Below are positions 8,665-15,774 of a stretch of 33,961 bases of DNA, piece after piece. Each line of letters starts with the position of its first letter. Position 1 is the first letter of the stretch. The position numbers were made by a program, and so were the translations under genes. Where the stretch lies: contig JAFGHL010000120.1 in assembly GCA_016930155.1 (NCBI GenBank), positions 1 to 33,961 on the forward strand, given 5' to 3'. A model generated the notes under the pieces. That model saw only the letters and a list, made by a program, of their open reading frames with translations. It made no database searches and was not told the DNA's origin. The DNA comes from Dehalococcoidia bacterium. Its GTDB lineage: Bacteria; Chloroflexota; Dehalococcoidia; GIF9; UBA5629.

Positions 8665-8711
8665 TGCGCAACCTCCCAATTATGAAATTAATATTTATAC
8701 TCTGCTTTCCA

Positions 8712-9539
8712 TCAGGCAGGCAGATCGAATTTAGGCACTCCCGACTCCGTCTTGAATGCCGGCGGTCGTTTCTCTATGGATGCCATGATGCCCTCCTGCA
8801 GGTCGGGGGAGAGCTGGTTTCTCTCCCACAGCTCGGACTCGAAGAGGTGAAGGTCGGACATGCGGGCCACCGAGGCCGCGTTTATCTGCTTCTTGCAGAT
8901 GCGTATGGCCAGCGGACCCCTGCGCATGATTTTATTGGCAAGTTCGTAGCTGGCCGGTATCAACTGGTCTGCCGGGACCACCCTGTTGACCATTCCTATG
9001 TTTAAAGCCTCTTCGGCGCCAAGCGGATCAGCCGTCATAATGAATTCCTTGGCTCTGGCCGGGCCGAGCAGGGCTGTCAGCCTGGGTGTGGCGCCCCAGC
9101 TAAGGTATACTCCCAGGCCGGTTTCAGGCACACCCATACGTGCGGTGTCGGCTGCCACGCGGAAGTCGCAATTAGTAGCGATGCACAGCCCGCCCCCCAT
9201 GGCCGGGCCGTTAATGGCGGCTATAGTGATCTGTTCAAGGTTTTCGATGTCCGTCATCAGGTCCAGAAAAAACAGCTGCCATATCCTCTCGTTGGGCATC
9301 TCTTTCTGAGATAAATGCTGTTTCAATGCCTCTATACGCAGGTCGACGCCGGCGCAGAATGCCCGTCCGGATCCCGTGAAGATGACCACCCTTGTCTCAA
9401 GGTCATACCGGAATTCGGCCATCAAGTTTTTCAGGTCCAGACAAAGCTGCGTATTGAGGGTGTTCAGTTTGTCGGGACGGTTGAACGTGACCAGCGCAAT
9501 GCCGTCCTTCTTTTCTACCAGCAGTGTTTCATATGTCAT
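8712..9539 (-). CDS. Enoyl-CoA hydratase/isomerase (crotonase) family protein
   Basis: The 275-aa protein has the crotonase fold that binds acyl-CoA and stabilises an enolate in an oxyanion hole. The two oxyanion-hole segments are AFCAGVDL (60-67) and GPAMGGGL (111-118). Of the two catalytic glutamates of true hydratases, the second is present (E139 in GVPETGLG). The first is replaced by cysteine C119 (GGGLCIA instead of the usual GGGCELA), so classical hydration is not certain. An isomerase, thioesterase or lyase role within the superfamily is possible. GAGGAG precedes the ATG at 9539. It lies 12 nt after ade and 47 nt before an acyl-CoA synthetase, consistent with acting on that enzyme's product. 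Confidence 0.9.
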   Translation of the reverse strand: MTYETLLVEKKDGIALVTFNRPDKLNTLNTQLCLDLKNLMAEFRYDLETRVVIFTGSGRAFCAGVDLRIEALKQHLSQKEMPNERIWQLFFLDLMTDIENLEQITIAAINGPAMGGGLCIATNCDFRVAADTARMGVPETGLGVYLSWGATPRLTALLGPARAKEFIMTADPLGAEEALNIGMVNRVVPADQLIPASYELANKIMRRGPLAIRICKKQINAASVARMSDLHLFESELWERNQLSPDLQEGIMASIEKRPPAFKTESGVPKFDLPA

Positions 9540-9551
9540 CAGATGCTCCTC

Positions 9552-11261
9552 TTAAACGACCGTCAATAGTTTGAACCGGACTACATCCACGATGCCTTTG
9601 TCGGTCAGGCGCAGCTCGGGTATGACCGGCAGCGCTATGAAGGACAGCAGCGCAAAGGGGGCCGGCGGCAGTTTGCCCAGGCCGGCTGCCACCCGTTCCA
9701 GGTACTCGAATTGAGTAGAGACCTTCTCGGCAGGCTCGGTCGAGAGCAGTCCGCAAATGGGCAGTGGAAGCCTGGCGATGGGCTTCCCATCCCGGCAGAC
9801 CACCAGTCCGCCCTGCATATCCCTGACGGCCTCGATTGCTGCCAGAATATCTTTATCGCCGGCGCCGACAACCACGATGTTGTGCGAATCGTGGGCTATG
9901 GTGGATGCGATGGCGCCCTGCTTTAGTCCAAAACCGCGCACAATGCCCAGGCCGATATTGCCGGTGGCTTTGTGCCTTTCCACCACCACAGCCTTAAGCA
10001 GGTCCCTGGCCGTGTCGGGCTGGAATTCACCCCGCCCGATCTTCACCATCTGTTTTTTAGTGATTATCTGGCCGGGTACGATCTCAATGACTGGGAAATG
10101 ATCGTTCTTGGAGATAAGCTCCAGGGCGGATGGTTTGAACGGTTTATAGTTGACCGATTTCATCAGGCGGGCCGGCGTTTTCACTACCGTGCTTCCCAGG
10201 TATCGGCCTCCCTTGGCCGCCAGATTGCCGTTGTAGAAGACCATGTCTATATCCAGCTTCTCCAGGTTTTTGATGGTCACCAGGTTGGCCCTGCTGCCCG
10301 GCGCGATGCGGCCCAGGTCGTGCAGGCGAAAGTACTCGGCGGGATTGAGCGTGACCAGCTGGATGGCCCTGATCGGATCCAGCCCCAACCCGATGGCCTT
10401 CCTTACCACTGCGTCCACGTCCCCGTCCCGCAGCAGGTCCGAACAGCTGCGGTCGTCCACCACGAACATGCACCTGTGCCAGGTCTTGTCCGTTACCAGC
10501 CGGATCAGGTCCTCCAGGTTCTTCTCGGACGTGCCTTCCCTGATCATGAGGAAGAGTCCGCGCGAGAGCTTCTCCCTGCTCTCTTCAAGCTCCGAGTTCT
10601 CGTGGTCGGAGTAGATGCCGGCGGATACATAGGCGTTCAGCTGCTTTCCCCTCAGGCCGGGCGCATGCCCGGCGATCACATGATCTCTGGCGGCGTATAT
10701 TTCGTCTATCACCGGCGGAAAGGCGTTGATCACGCCCGGGTAGTTCATCATCTCGCCCAGGCCGATGTTATTCTTCCATTTAAGCAGCCGCCGGATGTCG
10801 GAAGCAGTAATCGAAGCGCCCGATGTCTCCATATGCGTGGCTGGCACGCAGGACGCAGCCTGGAAGAAGAAATCCAGCGGCAGGTCGCGCGCACAGTGAA
10901 GGACAAAACGTATGCCCGCCATGCCCGACACGTTGGTGATCTCGTGCAGGTCCGTGGAGATGGAGGTCGTTCCGTGCGGCACCACGGTGCGGGCGTAATT
11001 GGCCGGATGCAGCATCGAGCTCTCGATGTGTATGTGTCCGTTGATGAAGCCGGGAGACAGGAAAGCCCCGCGGAGGTCGATGATCTCCGCGGCATCAGTG
11101 TAGTCGCCTATGCCGGCGATGCGGTTGCCGTACACGGCGACGCTGCTTTTTTCGATGCTGCTGGTGAAAACGTTGATGATGCCGGCGTTCTTCAGCAGCA
11201 GGTCCGCCGGTCTGTCGCCCCGCGCTACCGCTATTAAATCCGGCAGGTTCATATCACTCAT
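9552..11261 (-). CDS. ade: Adenine deaminase
   Basis: The 569-aa amidohydrolase converts adenine to hypoxanthine and ammonia. Visible marks are the metal-binding GHIHIESSM (H76, H78, E80), TDLHEITNVSG (usually DPHEI in the family), GHAPGLRG, SDHENSE, and the C-terminal part with IAHDSHNIVVVGAG, typical of the Ade family and absent from adenosine deaminases. Length matches the family (about 570-600 aa). The start codon follows the stop of hpt with no gap (TAAATG), so the two are translationally coupled. The product hypoxanthine is the substrate of that neighbour, giving a two-step salvage of adenine to IMP. Confidence 0.94.
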   Translation of the reverse strand: MSDMNLPDLIAVARGDRPADLLLKNAGIINVFTSSIEKSSVAVYGNRIAGIGDYTDAAEIIDLRGAFLSPGFINGHIHIESSMLHPANYARTVVPHGTTSISTDLHEITNVSGMAGIRFVLHCARDLPLDFFFQAASCVPATHMETSGASITASDIRRLLKWKNNIGLGEMMNYPGVINAFPPVIDEIYAARDHVIAGHAPGLRGKQLNAYVSAGIYSDHENSELEESREKLSRGLFLMIREGTSEKNLEDLIRLVTDKTWHRCMFVVDDRSCSDLLRDGDVDAVVRKAIGLGLDPIRAIQLVTLNPAEYFRLHDLGRIAPGSRANLVTIKNLEKLDIDMVFYNGNLAAKGGRYLGSTVVKTPARLMKSVNYKPFKPSALELISKNDHFPVIEIVPGQIITKKQMVKIGRGEFQPDTARDLLKAVVVERHKATGNIGLGIVRGFGLKQGAIASTIAHDSHNIVVVGAGDKDILAAIEAVRDMQGGLVVCRDGKPIARLPLPICGLLSTEPAEKVSTQFEYLERVAAGLGKLPPAPFALLSFIALPVIPELRLTDKGIVDVVRFKLLTVV

Positions 11262-11780
11262 TTATTCAATATAGCAGATATCCGGCAGGTTGCGGTATTT
11301 TTCGTTGTAGTCTATACCGTAGCCGACGATGAATTTATCGGGCACCTTAAATCCGCGGTAGTCTATTTTGATGTGCGTTTTCCTGCGAGATGGCTTATCG
11401 GCCAGGGCGCAGATGCTCACCGAGGCGGGCTTCTTCCTTTTAATAAAGCGGAGGAAGAAAGCTAAGGTCAGGCCTGTATCTACGATGTCCTCTACCAGGA
11501 TGATGTGCCTGCCCTGCACCGCCTCATTCAGCTTCGACAGTACCTTGACCCTGCCGCACGACTCGGTGCCGCTGCCGTAACTGGACAGCCGTACGAAATC
11601 GACCTCCAGCGGTATATCCAGCTTCCTAACCAGGTCGGCCATTAAAACGAAGGACCCCTTGAGGATGCCGATGAGCAGCGGATTCTTGCGCCGGTAGTCT
11701 CTCGTTATTTCTGAGGCCAGCCTCTGCACAGTGGTTTCTATCTCGGCGCTGGTAAGGAGCTTTTTAAGCCTGGGTGGCAT
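11262..11780 (-). CDS. hpt: Hypoxanthine phosphoribosyltransferase
   Basis: The 172-aa enzyme joins hypoxanthine (and usually guanine) with PRPP to form IMP or GMP. The PRPP motif HIILVEDIVDTGLT (92-105) has the acidic pair E97/D98. GILKGSFVLMADL supplies the flexible loop, and the C-terminal VPDKFIVGYGIDYNE is the purine-binding part of type I HPRTs. It is the first gene of the operon with adenine deaminase, crotonase and acyl-CoA synthetase. The ATG lies 6 nt after a TATAAT box of a strong promoter and has no Shine-Dalgarno sequence, so its mRNA is predicted to start at the A of the start codon (leaderless). Confidence 0.95.
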   Translation of the reverse strand: MPPRLKKLLTSAEIETTVQRLASEITRDYRRKNPLLIGILKGSFVLMADLVRKLDIPLEVDFVRLSSYGSGTESCGRVKVLSKLNEAVQGRHIILVEDIVDTGLTLAFFLRFIKRKKPASVSICALADKPSRRKTHIKIDYRGFKVPDKFIVGYGIDYNEKYRNLPDICYIE

Positions 11781-11786
11781 ACCGGG

Positions 11787-11815
11787 ATTATAGCTGCATG
11801 ACCGGCCTTTGTCTA
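11787..11815 (-). promoter_or_regulatory. Promoter of the hpt-ade-crotonase-synthetase operon (leaderless start)
   Basis: On the minus strand, TAGACA (11815-11810) and TATAAT (11792-11787) are 17 bp apart. Only six bases separate the -10 box from the hpt ATG at 11780, so the predicted transcription start coincides with the start codon. Confidence 0.75.
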
Positions 11816-11832
11816 TCTGACATCCGTAGCGG

Positions 11833-13002
11833 CTACAGTTTGGAGACCAGCTTCTTCACGGCGCGGTTGAGGCCTTCCAGCGATAGGTTGTACATGGGGA
11901 AAAGCTTGGAGATGATCTGCACCGTGGGGTAGCTGCGCAGCACCGACGTCTCGGGGTTGAGCCAGACGACGTGGGAGAAATGCGCTTTGAACTGCTTGAG
12001 CCTGTCGATGCCGGCGTGCTTCTGGTATCCGTGGAAATAGAGGTCGCCGAAACGGTCCATTAGCTCGGAATAGGCCATGCAGGCATCTCCCACAAAGATG
12101 ACCTTGTAATCGGGCTCCAGCACCTTGAGCAGGTGCTCGATCGGCTCCCCCTTGCGCTGCTGGATATCGCTGTAGAGCACATCGTAGGGGCAGTTGTGGA
12201 AGTAGTAATATTTGAATGCGCGGAAATGGCTGAGGGAGTTGGCGGCTGAGAAAAGCTGGCTGCACAGGTCCGCATACGGTTCCATGGACCCGCCGGCGTC
12301 CATGATGAGCAGCAGCTTGATGCTGTTCTTGCGGGGACGCTTCCATTTGAATTCGATCTCTCCCGCGTTTTTACACGTGGCGTCGATGGTACGGTCCAGG
12401 TCGAGCTCGTCCTCGGGACCGGCGCGGTTGAGCTGCCTGAGCTGTTTGAGGGCGACTTTTATCTGGCGGATATCCAGCGTGACGTCGTCCCGGTAATTGC
12501 GGAAATACCTCTGTTCGGCGATACGCACCGCGCTGCGCATGCCTCCCGGCCCGCCCACCAGCATGCCCTGGGGATTTTTACCCGAGTGGCCGAAAGGAGA
12601 GGTGCCGCCCGTGCCGATCCAGTAGTTGCCCCCGTCATGACGTTCCTTCTGCTCCTTGAGGCGCTTCTCGAACTCCCTGAGCAGTTCCTCCAGGTCCATC
12701 TTCTGGATGGCCGCCAGCTCCTCCGGCGTGAGCTCCGGCCGGTTCCTGGGGTCCGTCAGCCATTGGACCAGCTCCTCGGTGACCTCGAAGGGAGGGGCTA
12801 TGCCCCCGAAATATTCCTGGAAGGCGATATCGTACTGGTCGAAGTGGGTTTCGCTCTTAACAAGAATGGCGCGGGCCAGATAGTAGAACTCGCTCATGTT
12901 GTGAATGAGACGCTTGTCCAGTGCTTCCATCAGAATCATCCACTCGTTGATGGAGACAGGCACCTTCTTGTCCTTGAGCGTATAGAAAAATGGAGTAAAC
13001 AT
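11833..13002 (-). CDS. VWA domain protein, CoxE-like
   Basis: The 389-aa protein has an N-terminal helical part (MFTPFFYTLKDKKVPVS, IHNMSEFYYLARAILV), a charged linker rich in E/K/R (about 105-140) and a C-terminal von Willebrand A domain. The MIDAS motif is DAGGSM, with glycine where the canonical DxSxS has its first serine; GDACMAY supplies a later acidic residue. CoxE-type VWA proteins work with MoxR-type AAA ATPases as chaperones for metal insertion or complex maturation. Here the MoxR gene lies 27 nt upstream in the same operon. The client is not next door: no CO dehydrogenase or other metalloenzyme gene is adjacent. The ribosome binding site is weak, suggesting coupling to moxR. Confidence 0.88.
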   Translation of the reverse strand: MFTPFFYTLKDKKVPVSINEWMILMEALDKRLIHNMSEFYYLARAILVKSETHFDQYDIAFQEYFGGIAPPFEVTEELVQWLTDPRNRPELTPEELAAIQKMDLEELLREFEKRLKEQKERHDGGNYWIGTGGTSPFGHSGKNPQGMLVGGPGGMRSAVRIAEQRYFRNYRDDVTLDIRQIKVALKQLRQLNRAGPEDELDLDRTIDATCKNAGEIEFKWKRPRKNSIKLLLIMDAGGSMEPYADLCSQLFSAANSLSHFRAFKYYYFHNCPYDVLYSDIQQRKGEPIEHLLKVLEPDYKVIFVGDACMAYSELMDRFGDLYFHGYQKHAGIDRLKQFKAHFSHVVWLNPETSVLRSYPTVQIISKLFPMYNLSLEGLNRAVKKLVSKL

Positions 13003-13029
13003 AGCCGGCTTAACTTAGGGCGAATTTAC

Positions 13030-13896
13030 TCAGTTACCGTATACATTATAGCCCCGCGTCTGCGCCTTCTTTTTTACGTGGTGCGTCACGTAAAAATCGA
13101 TGTCGTTTTCCTTCTTTATCAGCGTGCCCAGGAAAGGAATCTCGCCGTCCTTGATCTTGCCGTCCAGCCCGCTGGCCATTAACGCCTGAATCCAGTCGAT
13201 CAATTCGCTGGTGGAGGGCTTTTTGCGGAAGTCGTCGATCTTGCGCAGTGTGTAGAAGGTCTCCAGCGCTTCCTTGAGGAGGGTACTCTTAATATCAGGG
13301 AAATGCACCTTGACTATCTCCTCCATCAGAGGCGGCTCGGGGAACTCGATATAGTGGAAGATGCAGCGGCGCAGGAAGGCGTCGGGCAATTCCTTCTCGT
13401 TGTTGCTCGTGATGATGACGACGGGGCGGTGTTTGGCGGAGATGGTCTCATCGGTCTCGGGAATGTAGAAGCTCATCTCATCCAGCTCGTTGAGCAGGTC
13501 GTTGGGGAACTCCAGGTCGGCCTTGTCCACCTCGTCGATCAGCAGCACCACCTGCTCGGGCGCCGTGAAAGCCTGTCCGAGCTTGCCCAGCTTGATATAG
13601 TGCTTAATGTTGGAGACATCCTTGCCTCCGAAACGGCTGTCGTTGAGCCGCTGCACGGTATCGTAAACATACAGGCCTTCGGCCGCCTTGGTTGTGGATT
13701 TGATATGCCAGCGTATCAAGGGTTTGCCCAGCGATACCGAGATGCTGTGCGACAGCAGCGTCTTGCCCGTGCCCGGCTCGCCTCTGACTAAAAGCGGCCT
13801 TTTGAGCACGATGGATACGTTTACGGCGTTTTTAAGCGCATCCGAGATGACATAATCCGCCGATCCTTTAAACTTTTCGAACTGGTCAGCTTTCAT
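13030..13896 (-). CDS. MoxR-family AAA+ ATPase
   Basis: The 288-aa ATPase has Walker A GEPGTGKT (about 40-47), Walker B VVLLIDEVDKA, sensor 1 in VVIITSNNEKELP and an arginine finger in DAFLRRC. MoxR ATPases act with VWA proteins as remodelling chaperones in the cytoplasm, and the VWA gene follows directly. GGAGGAAAAAT precedes the ATG. A near-consensus promoter lies at 13991-14019 and a GC hairpin lies in the 5' leader at 13932-13956. The helical C-terminal lid (LRKIDDFRKKPSTSELIDWI) is typical for the CoxD/MoxR subgroup. Confidence 0.92.
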   Translation of the reverse strand: MKADQFEKFKGSADYVISDALKNAVNVSIVLKRPLLVRGEPGTGKTLLSHSISVSLGKPLIRWHIKSTTKAAEGLYVYDTVQRLNDSRFGGKDVSNIKHYIKLGKLGQAFTAPEQVVLLIDEVDKADLEFPNDLLNELDEMSFYIPETDETISAKHRPVVIITSNNEKELPDAFLRRCIFHYIEFPEPPLMEEIVKVHFPDIKSTLLKEALETFYTLRKIDDFRKKPSTSELIDWIQALMASGLDGKIKDGEIPFLGTLIKKENDIDFYVTHHVKKKAQTRGYNVYGN

Positions 13897-13931
13897 ATTT
13901 TTCCTCCGGGGCGTCCTGGTTCACAGTTAAA

Positions 13932-13956
13932 CCCTCCGGCCGGTGTGACCGGAGGG
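13932..13956 (-). other. GC-rich hairpin in the 5' leader of the moxR-VWA operon
   Basis: CCCTCCGG and CCGGAGGG pair perfectly (8 bp) around a 9-nt loop, 35 nt upstream of the moxR start. Read leftward it is followed by only TTTAA, too short for a convincing terminator. It may be an mRNA-stabilising or attenuating structure. Confidence 0.4.
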
Positions 13957-13990
13957 CCTGACGATGTGGTCCTGAATTTATTACGAGAAA

Positions 13991-14019
13991 ATTTTAGGTT
14001 AACGGTGGCATAAAATCAA
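13991..14019 (-). promoter_or_regulatory. Promoter of the moxR-VWA operon
   Basis: On the minus strand, TTGATT (14019-14014) and TAAAAT (13996-13991) are separated by 17 bp. Transcription would begin near 13984, giving a leader of about 88 nt that includes the hairpin at 13932-13956. Confidence 0.65.
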
Positions 14020-14095
14020 GTAATGTTGACTGACCCGTCAATTTCGCTGATCGTTTAAATGCAGCAAAATATTTAATATTATCCGCCGCCGCGCA

Positions 14096-14104
14096 TGATA
14101 TAAT
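14096..14104 (+). promoter_or_regulatory. Extended -10 promoter of the corrinoid-activator-like gene
   Basis: TGA-TATAAT is a perfect extended -10 element with no clear -35 box. Predicted start is near 14111, about 18 nt before the ATG at 14129, leaving room for the GGAGG site at 14120-14124. Confidence 0.6.
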
Positions 14105-14128
14105 CACAGATTGATGCTGGGAGGGAAA

Positions 14129-15733
14129 ATGAAAAAACATGTAATCCTGTTCAAACCATCAGGGCGGAGAGTTTCCTGTAGCGCCCGCACCGATATTCTC
14201 AGCTGCTGCCGCGAAAATCAGATTGAAATTGACAGTGTCTGCGGCGGGCAGGGAAAATGCCGCTCCTGCAGAGTGCGCATTGAGAAGGGCATTGCCAGCG
14301 CGCTGACGCCAAGCGAATTAAAGAAACTCTCGCGCGACGAATTAGAGCGCGGCTGGCGTCTGGCCTGCCAGGCCATGCCGGCCGGCGATCTGACTGTTTT
14401 TTTGCCGCCCGGGAAGGGACTGTCTTCAACCCCTGCATTTAAGGAAGGGCTATTGGCCGGTGTGGTTCCGGATCGCAGGGGAAGGTGTAGAGGAAAGGAC
14501 TGCGGAGTTGCCGTCGATCTTGGTACCACCAAGATCGCGGGATATCTGGTTGATCTCTGCGACGGCGCTATTCTGAGCAGCTGCGCCATGGCCAATCCCC
14601 AGGCTGTTTATGGAGATGACGTGATCAGCCGTATCACATTCGCCATGAACTCACCCGCAGGCGGCGGTAAGCTGCAGAAAAAGGCGATTGCAGCAATCGA
14701 TGACCTGATAGAGGGGCTGTGCGGAAGGGTGAATTGCCCGCCCGTGTCGATAGCCGGGGTTTCCGTGTGCGGCAACACGGCGATGCATCATCTGCTGCTG
14801 GGATTGCCGGTAAACCAGCTTGCCCGCGCGCCCTATCTGCCGTGGACCAGGGATCCCGTGAATATCAGCGCTGAGGAATTGGGGCTCAAAGCTGCTCCGA
14901 ATGCAGCGATATATTTACTGCCCAATATCGGGGGTTATGTGGGTGGCGACCATGTTGCGGTGCTGGCGGCAATGGGCGCCGACAGCCTCAAATCAGCCAC
15001 TCTCATTGTCGATATAGGCACCAATACCGAGATATCGCTGGTGACCGCCGGTGGGATTGCCAGCGTATCCTGCGCCTCCGGTCCTGCCTTCGAGGGTGGG
15101 CACATAAAACATGGTATGAAGGCCACAGCCGGGGCGATCGATAAGATAACGATAAAGGACAGCAGGGTCAGATACAGGACCATCGGGAGACACTATCCGG
15201 TCGGGATTTGCGGCTCAGGCATGCTGGACGCCGTGGCGCAGATGTCCGCCGCCGGCGTAATCGACTCAAGAGGCAGGATGCAAAGCGATCATCCTCTCGT
15301 TCGAGTGAACGCCGGACGGCCTGAGATGTTGATCGCGGGCAGGGATAGATCGGCTAACGGTGAAGAGATCGTTATCACACAGGGGGATATACGAGAGCTA
15401 CAGCTGGCCAAGGCCGCCATCAGAACGGGTATCAACGTTTTGCTGGAGACTGCGGGTATGGCTGCACAGGATGTCAGGCGCGTAATCATCGCCGGGACGT
15501 TCGGTAATTATATCGACATAAAAAGCTCTGTGGAGGTAGGTATGCTGCCGGACCTGCCGTTAAGGCGTTTCAGGCAGGTCGGCAATGCGGCCGGCGCAGG
15601 CGCCTGCATGGTGCTCGTGTCCAACGCAGCCCGCAAAAAAGCAGAAGCAACGGCACGGCGGGTGAAGTACCTGGAGCTGGCTGACAGGCCTGACTTTACA
15701 GAGTTGTTTGTCGGAGCATTGAACATAGGCTGA
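14129..15733 (+). CDS. 2Fe-2S/ASKHA-domain protein, corrinoid-activator (RACo/RamA-like) family
   Basis: The 534-aa protein starts with a plant-type [2Fe-2S] ferredoxin domain with ligands C38, C44, C47 and C80. It continues into a large DUF4445 ASKHA ATPase region: VAVDLGTTKIAGY, SVCGNTAMHHLLLG, LIVDIGTNTEI, SCASGPAFEGG and GICGSGMLDA. Relatives use ATP to reduce inactive Co(II) corrinoid cofactors of methyltransferases or of the corrinoid iron-sulfur protein. No corrinoid protein or methyltransferase gene is visible nearby, so the partner is unknown. The ATG at 14129 is chosen because GGAGG sits 4 nt upstream; in-frame TTG at 14111 and ATG at 14114 lie at or before the predicted mRNA start. 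The C-terminus lacks an obvious extra cysteine cluster of the RamA 4Fe-4S kind. Confidence 0.87.
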   Translation: MKKHVILFKPSGRRVSCSARTDILSCCRENQIEIDSVCGGQGKCRSCRVRIEKGIASALTPSELKKLSRDELERGWRLACQAMPAGDLTVFLPPGKGLSSTPAFKEGLLAGVVPDRRGRCRGKDCGVAVDLGTTKIAGYLVDLCDGAILSSCAMANPQAVYGDDVISRITFAMNSPAGGGKLQKKAIAAIDDLIEGLCGRVNCPPVSIAGVSVCGNTAMHHLLLGLPVNQLARAPYLPWTRDPVNISAEELGLKAAPNAAIYLLPNIGGYVGGDHVAVLAAMGADSLKSATLIVDIGTNTEISLVTAGGIASVSCASGPAFEGGHIKHGMKATAGAIDKITIKDSRVRYRTIGRHYPVGICGSGMLDAVAQMSAAGVIDSRGRMQSDHPLVRVNAGRPEMLIAGRDRSANGEEIVITQGDIRELQLAKAAIRTGINVLLETAGMAAQDVRRVIIAGTFGNYIDIKSSVEVGMLPDLPLRRFRQVGNAAGAGACMVLVSNAARKKAEATARRVKYLELADRPDFTELFVGALNIG

Positions 15734-15755
15734 TGGCAGGCCTGGAATAAGGCGG

Positions 15756-15764
15756 TGATATAAT
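15756..15764 (+). promoter_or_regulatory. Extended -10 promoter of mnmA (near-leaderless)
   Basis: TGA-TATAAT repeats the element seen before the preceding gene. Ten bases separate it from the ATG at 15775, and no Shine-Dalgarno sequence is present, so the mRNA would have a leader of about 3-4 nt or none. Confidence 0.6.
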
Positions 15765-15774
15765 TTCTGTGTAA

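Noticed and set aside
7192-8685. Long open frame (497 codons) on the + strand opposite the acyl-CoA synthetase
   Set aside because: Its translation shows no family motif and it is exactly antisense to a gene with complete ANL motifs and a ribosome binding site.
9972-11237. Open frame of 421 codons on the + strand opposite adenine deaminase
   Set aside because: Low-complexity, His/Gln/Val-rich shadow of a clear amidohydrolase gene.
14026-14041. TTGACT and the TTGAC/GTCAA inverted repeat as a rightward -35 box or operator
   Set aside because: No -10 box lies at 15-19 bp, and the repeat arms are only 5 bp.
14111-14128. TTG at 14111 or ATG at 14114 as start of the corrinoid-activator-like gene
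   Set aside because: They sit at or before the predicted transcript start and would place the GGAGG ribosome binding site inside the gene; ATG at 14129 fits better.
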